The notes under the pieces: generated by a model | The model's input: the letters and a program-made list of their open reading frames with translations, nothing else | Told to the model about the DNA's origin: nothing | Databases searched by the model: none | Assembly: GCA_021204605.1 (NCBI GenBank) | Contig: JAJPZD010000200.1 | Coordinates: 1 to 12,919 of the forward strand | From: Prevotella sp. | GTDB lineage: Bacteria; Bacteroidota; Bacteroidia; Bacteroidales; Bacteroidaceae | DNA length: 12,919 nt | Direction: 5' to 3' | Shown here: positions 1-6,398 of the stretch, in pieces | Layout: each line of letters starts with the position of its first letter | Position numbering within the stretch: the stretch's first letter is position 1 | Position numbers and translations under genes: made by a program

Positions 1-15
1 TAAATATTCTAAACT

Positions 16-49
16 AAAAAATCCAATGACATTCGCCATTGGATTTTTT
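16..49. terminator. Bidirectional hairpin terminator
   Basis: A perfect 13-bp inverted repeat (arms 16-28 and 37-49) encloses an 8-nt loop. The outer part of each arm is a run of six A or six T, so transcripts from either side would form a hairpin followed by a U-tract. It probably ends a gene lying left of the window; nothing coding is visible between it and the edge. Confidence 0.75.
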
Positions 50-103
50 GTCATTATTGGTGTCCGATAAAATTTTTCTCATTTTTCATTTTGGCATTTT
101 TAA

Positions 104-127
104 ATTCGGTACGCGTGCGTACCGAAT
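104..127. repeat. 24-bp palindrome, operator or hairpin
   Basis: The 11-nt arms ATTCGGTACGC and GCGTACCGAAT are perfect reverse complements separated by GT. It is GC-rich within very AT-rich DNA. A two-base centre suits a dimeric DNA-binding protein site at least as well as an RNA hairpin. No clean U-tract follows on either strand, so I do not call it a terminator. Confidence 0.6.
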
Positions 128-428
128 CTTTATATTCATTATATCAATATTTTATGCTATGATTTATAATTATTAACATTAGAATACATTGGCATTTTTA
201 AATCCGTTATCATTACATTCTATGGATATTTCATACTTATCGGCAAACCCACTATTACACTTTTCCTAACTTTTCTTTTTTGAGAATAGTCAGAGATGAA
301 CACATGCAATAATTCTTTTTTTATATTAGTATTCCAGTTTTGAGGATGTCGGCATAGAGGGGGATTGTTAATGTCTTCTGTAAGCAGGACTGGCTCTATA
401 AGATAATTTATCTTGTGCCATAGATAGT

Positions 429-854
429 TTATTTCTTGTTTTGGTGGAGTTGTAAGCCAAATTTTATGTATTCTGGAAATTTGAGGTCGGTACTTACAAT
501 TGTTGCCCGGTCAGCGATTGCTTGTGCTATGATTAGACGGTCATTTGGGTCACGGTGTTCTCCTACCATTGGCAGTTCATCTAATTTATTGAGGTGCAAA
601 CTATTAATTGGAACTATCTCAATACCATATTCTTGGAGCATGTCAACGATTGGTATCTGGGCTGACTTGTCTCTTTTCTTGCGTGTAAAGACTTTACCAA
701 TCTGACGCAGATGTATGAGTTCATGCACGCAGACAGTACTTGTATAAACAAGATTTGAGGAATCGAAAAGCATTTCCATAGTGTCTTTGTCAATGCTATC
801 CGTTTGCTCCATTAGCAGGTAAATGACAATATTTGTATCGAGATAAAGTCTCAT
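429..854 (-). CDS. PIN-domain RNase toxin, VapC type
   Basis: A 141-aa protein with the full PIN-domain set of acidic metal-binding residues: D6 in YLDTN, E45 in the helix VCVHELIHL, D105 in HRDPNDRLIIAQA, and D123 in STD. The length and motif order match VapC-family toxins, which are Mg-dependent ribonucleases that cut tRNA or rRNA in known cases. The HRDPxDRLIIAQA block is characteristic of the PIN subfamily annotated as toxin-antitoxin components. Its ATG overlaps the stop codon of the preceding 54-aa gene (ATGA), which implies translational coupling and is typical of an antitoxin-toxin pair. The family and the RNase fold are secure; the RNA target cannot be read from the sequence. The stop codon is TAA, followed by AT-rich DNA with an open but startless frame. 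Confidence 0.88.
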   Translation of the reverse strand: MRLYLDTNIVIYLLMEQTDSIDKDTMEMLFDSSNLVYTSTVCVHELIHLRQIGKVFTRKKRDKSAQIPIVDMLQEYGIEIVPINSLHLNKLDELPMVGEHRDPNDRLIIAQAIADRATIVSTDLKFPEYIKFGLQLHQNKK

Positions 855-1015
855 TCCAATACAGCTTCCATGTCAGTTACTTCAACTTCATACTCACCAC
901 TTTTCCCATCCAAGAACCATTGTCCCAGCTTGTTCAGATTTTTGGGCAAAAGGGCTTTCCTTTCCTCGTAGGTCATTTCACTCCACTTTCTGCTTGTCTT
1001 GTTGTTCTCGCTCAT
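851..1015 (-). CDS. Small antitoxin candidate paired with PIN toxin
   Basis: A 54-aa ORF starting at ATG 1015, with an in-frame TAA a short way upstream, and ending in TGA that overlaps the toxin start by ATGA. The product is highly charged (starts MSENNKTSRKWSEMTYEERK, ends VEVTDMEAVLE). The first half is basic and contains a WxxMTxEER segment likely to be helical. The second half is acidic and ends in a DMxAVL motif, which I recall in small proteins encoded next to Bacteroidota PIN toxins. No ribbon-helix-helix, AbrB or Phd DNA-binding domain is evident, so it may only be the toxin-neutralising part. The role is inferred from size, order and overlap with the PIN gene; the family itself is not recognised with certainty. 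Confidence 0.72.
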   Translation of the reverse strand: MSENNKTSRKWSEMTYEERKALLPKNLNKLGQWFLDGKSGEYEVEVTDMEAVLE

Positions 1016-1049
1016 GATTTTAAGTTTATGGTTATACTGATTGATGTTG

Positions 1050-1057
1050 CAAAGTTA
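1050..1057 (-). promoter_or_regulatory. Candidate -7 box for the toxin-antitoxin pair
   Basis: On the minus strand this reads TAACTTTG, a full match to the Bacteroides -7 consensus TAnnTTTG, followed by CA. It lies 35-42 bases upstream of the antitoxin ATG, which would give a short leader. No good TTTG -33 element is found 19-21 bp upstream, so it is a partial promoter match. Confidence 0.45.
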
Positions 1058-1131
1058 TATAAAATTTATGAGATGTAACTATATTAATCGGTAATTTTGA
1101 TATTTAAATATGAATGGAGTGCTTACATGTG

Positions 1132-1139
1132 CAAAGGTA
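1132..1139 (-). promoter_or_regulatory. Second candidate -7 box, minus strand
   Basis: On the minus strand this reads TACCTTTG followed by CA, a perfect TAnnTTTG of the commonest Bacteroidota form. It would give a leader of roughly 110 nt before the antitoxin ATG. As with the closer box, the -33 region is poor. Either or both boxes may drive the pair. Confidence 0.45.
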
Positions 1140-1300
1140 AAGATTATCTTCGTTAAATATCCTTTTTGACATTATATTATCGATTTCAGTTTTTTTGATT
1201 TTATCTAATTTGTACACATAAATTTATATTGATATTTTCTCTTATCACTTATATACGCCATTTCACCCTTTTGTTTCCTACATATAAATGAACACAACAT

Positions 1301-1331
1301 TTTGCAAAGACGGATAATTATTATACTTTTG
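1301..1331 (+). promoter_or_regulatory. Bacteroides-type promoter of the SpmAB gene
   Basis: TTTG at 1301-1304 and TACTTTTG at 1324-1331 are separated by exactly 19 bp, matching the Bacteroides -33/-7 consensus in sequence and spacing. Transcription would start around 1336-1339, only a few bases before the ATG at 1341, so the mRNA should be nearly leaderless. The promoter also settles the start: a possible TTG start at 1302 lies inside the -33 element. Confidence 0.75.
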
Positions 1332-1340
1332 CAAAATAAT

Positions 1341-2570
1341 ATGGTATTGAATTATATTTGGATTGCTTTCTTTGTCATTGCCTTTGTGGTTGCATTGGCA
1401 AGACTTGTTTTTTTAGGAGACACAGGCGTGTTTCCTGAAATGATAAACTCTACTTTCTCGACATCAAAGACGGCATTCGAAATATCCTTAGGACTGACGG
1501 GCGTGCTTGCCCTGTGGCTCGGAATAATGAAAATCGGTGAGCGTGGCGGTGTGATCAACGCACTCGCACGCATACTAAGTCCGGTGTTCACGAAACTGTT
1601 CCCGGACATTCCAAAAGGGCATCCAGTGATGGGGAGCATTTTCATGAACATCGCCGCCAACATGCTTGGCCTTGACAATGCGGCGACACCACTTGGGCTG
1701 AAAGCAATGGAGCAGATGCAAACCCTCAACACAAAGAAAGACACCGCCACCAATCCGATGATTATGTTCCTCGTGCTGAACACATCAGGACTGACGTTGA
1801 TACCGGTGTCGATTATGGTGTACCGCACACAGCTCGGAGCAGCGCAGCCCACCGACATCTTCATTCCGATATTGCTTGCGACTTTCGTGGCGACACTTGC
1901 GGGAATAATAGTTACCAGCATTTACCAGAAAATCAACCTTTTCAACCGGACGCTGTTTCTGACACTTGCCGGGATGTGCGTGTTGGTTGCCGCCGTGATG
2001 TGGGGGTTCAGCCAGATGGACAAGGAGAGGATGAACATGGTAAGCACGTCGGTGGCAAGCATAGTGTTGGCGGTAATCATAATAGGTTTTATCCTCGCCG
2101 GAATGAGGAAGAGAATAAATGTGTATGACGCCTTCATTGAAGGGGCGAAAGACGGGTTCAAAACGGCAGTGAGGATTATCCCCTACTTGGTGGCTATCCT
2201 CGTCGCCATCGGCGTGTTCAGAGCATCAGGTGCAATGGATGCGCTGATTGACGGCATAGGCGGGATAGTAAAGGCATGTGGCGGGAACACCGACTTTGTC
2301 GGGGCGTTGCCAACGGCATTGATGAAACCCCTGTCGGGCAGCGGTGCGCGTGGGATGATGGTAGATGCGATGACGACATACGGGGCGGATTCGTTTGTGG
2401 GGCGTTTGAGCTGTGTGTTCCAAGGCTCCACAGACACCACATTCTATATCCTCGCAGTGTATTTCGGCAGTGTGGGTATCAGATATACCCGCCATGCAGT
2501 GGCATGCGGCATGTTGGCGGACCTCGCCGGCGTGATCGCCGCCATTTTTGTATGTTATCTGTTCTTTTAA
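1341..2570 (+). CDS. Fused SpmA-SpmB membrane protein (nucleoside recognition domains)
   Basis: A 409-aa polytopic membrane protein that joins the two halves encoded separately as SpmA and SpmB in Bacillus. The N-terminal half carries the SpmA signature around residues 103-123 (ANMLGLDNAATPLGLKAM). The C-terminal half carries the SpmB signature at about 331-386, with GSGARGM, YGADSFVGRL, FQGSTDTTFYILAVYFGSVG and a final RHA. Each half has a nucleoside-recognition (Gate) domain. In Bacillus the pair acts in spore-core dehydration; Bacteroidota do not sporulate, so here it is probably a transporter or envelope protein of unknown substrate. I chose ATG 1341 because the frame upstream as far as TTG 1302 lies within the promoter. 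The next gene follows after 98 bp, with a REP-like palindrome between them. Confidence 0.9.
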   Translation: MVLNYIWIAFFVIAFVVALARLVFLGDTGVFPEMINSTFSTSKTAFEISLGLTGVLALWLGIMKIGERGGVINALARILSPVFTKLFPDIPKGHPVMGSIFMNIAANMLGLDNAATPLGLKAMEQMQTLNTKKDTATNPMIMFLVLNTSGLTLIPVSIMVYRTQLGAAQPTDIFIPILLATFVATLAGIIVTSIYQKINLFNRTLFLTLAGMCVLVAAVMWGFSQMDKERMNMVSTSVASIVLAVIIIGFILAGMRKRINVYDAFIEGAKDGFKTAVRIIPYLVAILVAIGVFRASGAMDALIDGIGGIVKACGGNTDFVGALPTALMKPLSGSGARGMMVDAMTTYGADSFVGRLSCVFQGSTDTTFYILAVYFGSVGIRYTRHAVACGMLADLAGVIAAIFVCYLFF

Positions 2571-2588
2571 CAATATAAACAGCCTGGT

Positions 2589-2612
2589 GTAGGGACACAA
2601 TTTATTGTGTCC
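2589..2612 (+). repeat. REP-like palindrome with 5' GTAG
   Basis: GTAG at 2589-2592 is followed at once by the 8-bp stem GGACACAA / TTGTGTCC around a TTTA loop. A GTAG tetranucleotide directly before a short palindrome is the layout of REP elements handled by RAYT (TnpA-REP) proteins. I recall similar GTAGGG-palindrome units scattered in Bacteroidota intergenic DNA. The hairpin could also weaken read-through from SpmAB into the flippase gene. Only one copy is in this window and no RAYT gene is present. Confidence 0.5.
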
Positions 2613-2655
2613 GCATATCCGCACATTTGGATGAACGTGGGTGAAAAAAAATAAA

Positions 2656-2662
2656 AAGGAGA
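2656..2662 (+). promoter_or_regulatory. Shine-Dalgarno-like site of the flippase gene
   Basis: AAGGAGA lies 6 bases before the ATG at 2669. This is notable because most genes in the window have only weak purine tracts. It supports ATG 2669 as the start. Confidence 0.5.
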
Positions 2663-2668
2663 ATAATA

Positions 2669-4168
2669 ATGGCAAATCTCAGGTCTTTGGCTAAGGACAC
2701 TGCAATATACGGATTGAGTAGCATCGTGGGGAGGTTTCTCAATTACATGCTCGTGCCATTATACACCGCGAAGCTGTCGGCGGCAAGCGGCGGCTATGGC
2801 GTGATAACCAACGTTTACGCATACACCGCACTGCTGTTGGTGATATTGACCTACGGCATGGAGACTACATTCTTCCGCTATGCCAACAAGGAGAACGAAG
2901 ACCCCAACAAGGTGTATTCCACAATTCTGCTCTCCGTGGGCAGCACATCCCTGATTTTCTTCCTCTTAGTACTGATTTTCCTTACTCCGATATCAACGAT
3001 GATGGGCTATGGCGACCACCCCTCATATATCTGGGTGATGGCACTCACCGTGTCGATAGACGCATTCCTCTGCATTCCATTCGCATACCTGCGCTACAAG
3101 AAACGCCCCGTGAAGTTCGCCGCATTGAAAATACTCAACATCATAATGAATATCGCCCTCAACTTGGTGTTCTTCCTCGTCCTTCCGGCACTGTACGACG
3201 GTGCCGACAGCAACAGTATCGTGGGCAAGATCTACGACCCGGCGGTTGGAGCCGGCTACGCATTCTACATCAACCTGTTTTGCACAAGTATCATGGTGCT
3301 GTTCCTGATTAAAGAACTCACAGGCTTCAGATACGTATTCGACAGAGCACTGCTGCGCAAGATGCTCAACTACAGTATGCCGATAATGATATTGGGAGTG
3401 GCAGGAATACTCAACCAGACAGCCGACAAAATCATATTCCCATATATCTACGGCGAACAAGACGCACACGCCCAACTCGGTATATACGGTGCGGCGAGCA
3501 AGATAGCAATGATAATGGCGATGATAACGCAGGCATTCAGATACGCCTACGAGCCCTTCGTATTCGGCAAGGCAAAGGAAAAGGACAACCGCCAGACCTA
3601 CGCTACCGCGATGAAATATTTCGTGGTATTCACCCTGTTGGCGTTCCTCGTGGTAATGGGCTATATGGACATCCTGCGCCACCTGATAGGACGCGACTAC
3701 TGGGAAGGGCTTCAGGTAGTGCCAATCGTCATGGCGGCAGAGATAATGATGGGCATTTATTTCAACCTATCGTTCTGGTACAAGCTCATTGACAAGACGA
3801 TATGGGGAGCGTGCTTCTCTGGTATCGGCTGCGCCGTACTCATCATCACCAACGTGATCTTCGTTCCACGCTTCGGATATATTGCCTGCGCTTGGGCGGG
3901 GTTCGCCGGGTACGCCACAGCAATGACTCTCTCGTATTTCGTGGGACAGAAGAAATATCCTATCAACTATCCGTTGAAGGAAATCCTGCTGTACATCGTC
4001 ATTGCCCTCTTGCTGTTTGTCGGCATGACCTACTGCAACAGGCTGTTGCCGATATGGGGCTCTCTTTGCGCAAACACAATACTTATCGTGGTGTTTGCAG
4101 CAATCATAGTGAGACGCGACTTTCCGCTAAGCAGACTGCCGATAATTGGAAAATATTTCAAAAAATAG
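2669..4168 (+). CDS. Polysaccharide / lipid-linked oligosaccharide flippase (MATE/Wzx superfamily)
   Basis: A 499-aa protein made almost entirely of hydrophobic helices, about 12-14 by eye, with short charged loops. The N-terminus (SLAKDTAIYGLSSIVGRFLN, then PLYTAKLSAASGGYGVI) is the typical opening of MOP-superfamily flippases that Bacteroidota genomes annotate as lipopolysaccharide or polysaccharide biosynthesis protein. The family moves undecaprenyl-linked sugars across the inner membrane for O-antigen, capsule or glycan assembly. No glycosyltransferases or polymerase lie nearby, so the glycan cannot be named; it may be a general glycosylation or lipid II-type flippase. The S46 peptidase gene starts 24 bp after its stop, so the two are probably co-transcribed. 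The family is secure; the substrate is unknown. Confidence 0.85.
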   Translation: MANLRSLAKDTAIYGLSSIVGRFLNYMLVPLYTAKLSAASGGYGVITNVYAYTALLLVILTYGMETTFFRYANKENEDPNKVYSTILLSVGSTSLIFFLLVLIFLTPISTMMGYGDHPSYIWVMALTVSIDAFLCIPFAYLRYKKRPVKFAALKILNIIMNIALNLVFFLVLPALYDGADSNSIVGKIYDPAVGAGYAFYINLFCTSIMVLFLIKELTGFRYVFDRALLRKMLNYSMPIMILGVAGILNQTADKIIFPYIYGEQDAHAQLGIYGAASKIAMIMAMITQAFRYAYEPFVFGKAKEKDNRQTYATAMKYFVVFTLLAFLVVMGYMDILRHLIGRDYWEGLQVVPIVMAAEIMMGIYFNLSFWYKLIDKTIWGACFSGIGCAVLIITNVIFVPRFGYIACAWAGFAGYATAMTLSYFVGQKKYPINYPLKEILLYIVIALLLFVGMTYCNRLLPIWGSLCANTILIVVFAAIIVRRDFPLSRLPIIGKYFKK

Positions 4169-4192
4169 GATAACATACAAATTAAAATCTTT

Positions 4193-6337
4193 ATGAAAGC
4201 AAGAACATTATTACTTTCCGCCATAGTGGGCCTCGCACCCGTGGCAAATGCAGACGAGGGAATGTGGACTATGTACAACCTGCCACAAGCCGTGTATGAC
4301 CAGATGACAACCTACGGGTTCACCCTTCCCTACGACAACCTGTACAGCAGCGAGGATGCGATAAAAAACTCTGTGGTACTGTTCAGCGGCTATTGCTCTG
4401 GTGTCGTAGTGTCGCCCGACGGATTAGTATTCACCAACCACCACTGCGGCTTCGAGGCTATTAGAAGTCATTCCACCGTGGAACACGACTATATGCTCAA
4501 CGGCTTCTATGCCAAGAGTTTTGAGGAGGAATTGCCCAACAAGGATATGTTCGTAAGTTTTATGACAGAACAACAGGACGTTACCGACAAACTGCTCGCG
4601 TTGGGCATTGAAAACCGCACTGGTGAGGAGCAAGAAGATTTGATTGACTCATTGGCAACCGCAATGACCGACTCGGTGAAAGAGACAGACAAGACGCTGC
4701 ACGTGGAGATAGATCCCTACTATGAGGGTAACAGATATTACGCCACAACATACAGAACTTTCACCGACCTGCGCCTCGTATTCACAATACCAAAGTCTAT
4801 GGGCAAGTTCGGCGGCGAGACAGACAACTGGATGTGGCCACGCCAGACTTGCGACTTCAGCGTGTTCCGTATCTATGCCGACCCTGAGACCAACGGACCG
4901 GCGGAATATTCAGAAAACAATGTTCCCTATCACCCGGAGACATGGGCGCCTGTTTCAATAGAAGGCTATAAGGACGGAGACTTCGCCATGACAGTGGGAT
5001 ATCCGGGCAGTACCGAGCGGTATCTTTCATCCTACGGTATCAAGGAGATGCGTGATGCCACCCATGCGGCACGCATACAGGTGAGAGGCGTGAAACAGGA
5101 CATTATGCTGCGCCACATGAGGGCAGATCAGGGAATACGTATCAAATATGACTCGAAATTCGCACAGAGTTCCAATTACTGGAAGAACGCCATTGGCATG
5201 AACAAGTGTATAGACTCCATAGGTATCATATCACAGAAGAAAGAGTTTGAGAACCGCATCCGTGAGTGGCAGGACAGCACCGGATTTTTGAAGGACAAGC
5301 TTGACTTCGACAAACTCGCAAGTCTGTATGAAAAGAGGTTTGACCGTGTACGTGCGTTGTATTTCTGGAACGAGACATTCCGCAACTCCAACGAACTTGT
5401 TACACGTGCCATGAGAGTAAACAACGGCATGAGCGTGAAGGGGCCAAGCGACAAGCCGTCAAAGCAATATGTGCAGTTTGACGACAACAGCGACCAGTGG
5501 GACGAGACCGTTGACAAGGAGATTTTCGCCGCCCTGTTGAAAAACTACAAGGAGAATGTTAGTGAGGAATACCTGCCTCAATTCTACAAGACAATAGACA
5601 GCCAATTCAATGGCGACTATACGGCATACGTTGACTATCTGTACAAAAATTCTGTCTTGATGAAGAAAGGGGCGAAACTCCATATCAACAGTAAGAAATT
5701 CAATAACGACTGTGGCGTGCAGCTCGGTCTTGACCTGTTGGAATACCGGGCAGACCAGAGGGAGGCTCTCTTGGAGTTTTCCGATGATATTGACAACTAT
5801 GAGAAATATCTCTGCGCCGCAAAGGTGAGAATGGAAGAGGATATGCCCCACTACTCGGATGCCAACATGACAATGCGCCTTAGTTACGGACAGGTAGGCG
5901 GCTTTACACTGAATGGGAAACCGTCAGGTTACTACACCACAGCAGAAAGCATCATCGAGAAGTTCGGCATGGGAGATAAAGAGCCAGACTATTATGCTGA
6001 GCCAATAATGAAAGAACTGCTATCAGCAACCGATTTCGGCAAGTACCAAGACAAGACGACGGGCAAAATGCAACTCTGTTTCCTCACCAACAACGACATC
6101 ACAGGCGGCAACAGCGGCTCACCGATGTTCAACGGCAAAGGCGAACTGATTGGTCTTGCTTTCGATGGCAACTGGGACAGCCTGTCAAGCGACATATATT
6201 TTGACAGCAACCTCGCACGCTGCATCGGCGTTGACATCCGCTACGTGCTTTTCATGATGGATAAATGGGGACACGCTGAGCGGCTGCTCAAAGAAATAAA
6301 TGCTCCCGTTGGTCGCAAAATAAAAAATAATAAATAA
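4193..6337 (+). CDS. S46 family dipeptidyl-peptidase, DPP7-like
   Basis: A 714-aa secreted serine peptidase of family S46, which removes dipeptides from peptide N-termini in the periplasm. Residues 1-20 are a signal peptide with cleavage after ANA. The chymotrypsin-like triad is visible: H84 in TNHHCG, D221 in TCDFSVFRIY, and S641 in TGGNSGSP. The helical exopeptidase domain lies between about 260 and 560. The residue 18 after the catalytic Ser, which is Gly in DPP7 (hydrophobic P1) and Arg in DPP11 (acidic P1), is G659 within FDGNW, so DPP7-type specificity is expected. The motif before the catalytic Asp reads PRQTCDF where I recall PRHTGDF in the family: both changes are single-base ones. 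The length is normal for the family. The last codons and the stop lie in a 14-bp tandem repeat. In asaccharolytic relatives these enzymes feed peptide uptake; here the preceding gene is a flippase with no obvious functional link. Confidence 0.92.
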   Translation: MKARTLLLSAIVGLAPVANADEGMWTMYNLPQAVYDQMTTYGFTLPYDNLYSSEDAIKNSVVLFSGYCSGVVVSPDGLVFTNHHCGFEAIRSHSTVEHDYMLNGFYAKSFEEELPNKDMFVSFMTEQQDVTDKLLALGIENRTGEEQEDLIDSLATAMTDSVKETDKTLHVEIDPYYEGNRYYATTYRTFTDLRLVFTIPKSMGKFGGETDNWMWPRQTCDFSVFRIYADPETNGPAEYSENNVPYHPETWAPVSIEGYKDGDFAMTVGYPGSTERYLSSYGIKEMRDATHAARIQVRGVKQDIMLRHMRADQGIRIKYDSKFAQSSNYWKNAIGMNKCIDSIGIISQKKEFENRIREWQDSTGFLKDKLDFDKLASLYEKRFDRVRALYFWNETFRNSNELVTRAMRVNNGMSVKGPSDKPSKQYVQFDDNSDQWDETVDKEIFAALLKNYKENVSEEYLPQFYKTIDSQFNGDYTAYVDYLYKNSVLMKKGAKLHINSKKFNNDCGVQLGLDLLEYRADQREALLEFSDDIDNYEKYLCAAKVRMEEDMPHYSDANMTMRLSYGQVGGFTLNGKPSGYYTTAESIIEKFGMGDKEPDYYAEPIMKELLSATDFGKYQDKTTGKMQLCFLTNNDITGGNSGSPMFNGKGELIGLAFDGNWDSLSSDIYFDSNLARCIGVDIRYVLFMMDKWGHAERLLKEINAPVGRKIKNNK

Positions 6338-6362
6338 AAAATAATAAATAAAAAATAATAAA
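6321..6362 (+). repeat. Three perfect copies of a 14-bp AT repeat
   Basis: The unit TAAAAAATAATAAA occurs three times head to tail. The first copy encodes the end of the S46 peptidase, the second begins with its TAA stop codon, and the third is non-coding. Because 14 is not a multiple of 3, gain or loss of the first copy would shift the final codons. Confidence 0.85.
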
Positions 6363-6367
6363 TCGAT

Positions 6368-6380
6368 GCGGCTGAAGCCG
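6368..6380. terminator. Small hairpin between convergent genes
   Basis: CGGC TGAA GCCG (6369-6380) forms a short GC-rich stem with a tetraloop between the convergent peptidase and cvfB-like genes. Read on the minus strand it is followed by T-rich tracts supplied by the 14-bp repeat, so it could end the minus-strand operon. There is no U-tract in the plus direction. Confidence 0.35.
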
Positions 6381-6398
6381 AATATGGGACATTAAAAA

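Larger units (their letters stand above)
1..428. other. AT-rich non-coding stretch left of the toxin gene
   Basis: No gene with a start codon is visible. The stretch holds the terminator at 16-49, a 24-bp palindrome at 104-127 and a 15-bp direct repeat (91-105 and 189-203). On the minus strand a reading frame stays open from within the toxin gene down to a TAG at 222-220, but it has no usable start and is treated as a finding. The base composition is clearly more AT-rich than the conserved genes to the right, as expected of accessory DNA. Confidence 0.6.
1016..1340. other. Divergent intergenic region between antitoxin and spmAB
   Basis: AT-rich DNA without a gene. It holds the two minus-strand -7 candidates for the toxin-antitoxin pair (1050-1057 and 1132-1139) and, at its right end, the plus-strand promoter of the SpmAB gene (1301-1331). 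I see no RNA gene or notable repeat between 1140 and 1300. Confidence 0.6.

Noticed and set aside
429..1015. Restriction or phage-defence island at the left end
   Set aside because: Only a toxin-antitoxin pair is present; no nuclease, methylase, reverse transcriptase or other defence gene accompanies it.
1302..1340. Upstream TTG start for the SpmAB gene
   Set aside because: The TTG is part of the -33 promoter element and the added residues have no family support.
2226..2675. 149-aa open frame antisense to the end of spmAB and the REP-like unit
   Set aside because: It reads the complement of a conserved gene and of a palindromic intergenic element; no domain is recognisable.
3023..3682. 219-aa open frame on the minus strand inside the flippase gene
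   Set aside because: The His/Cys/Glu-rich translation is typical of an antisense shadow of a membrane-protein gene; no promoter or family match is seen.
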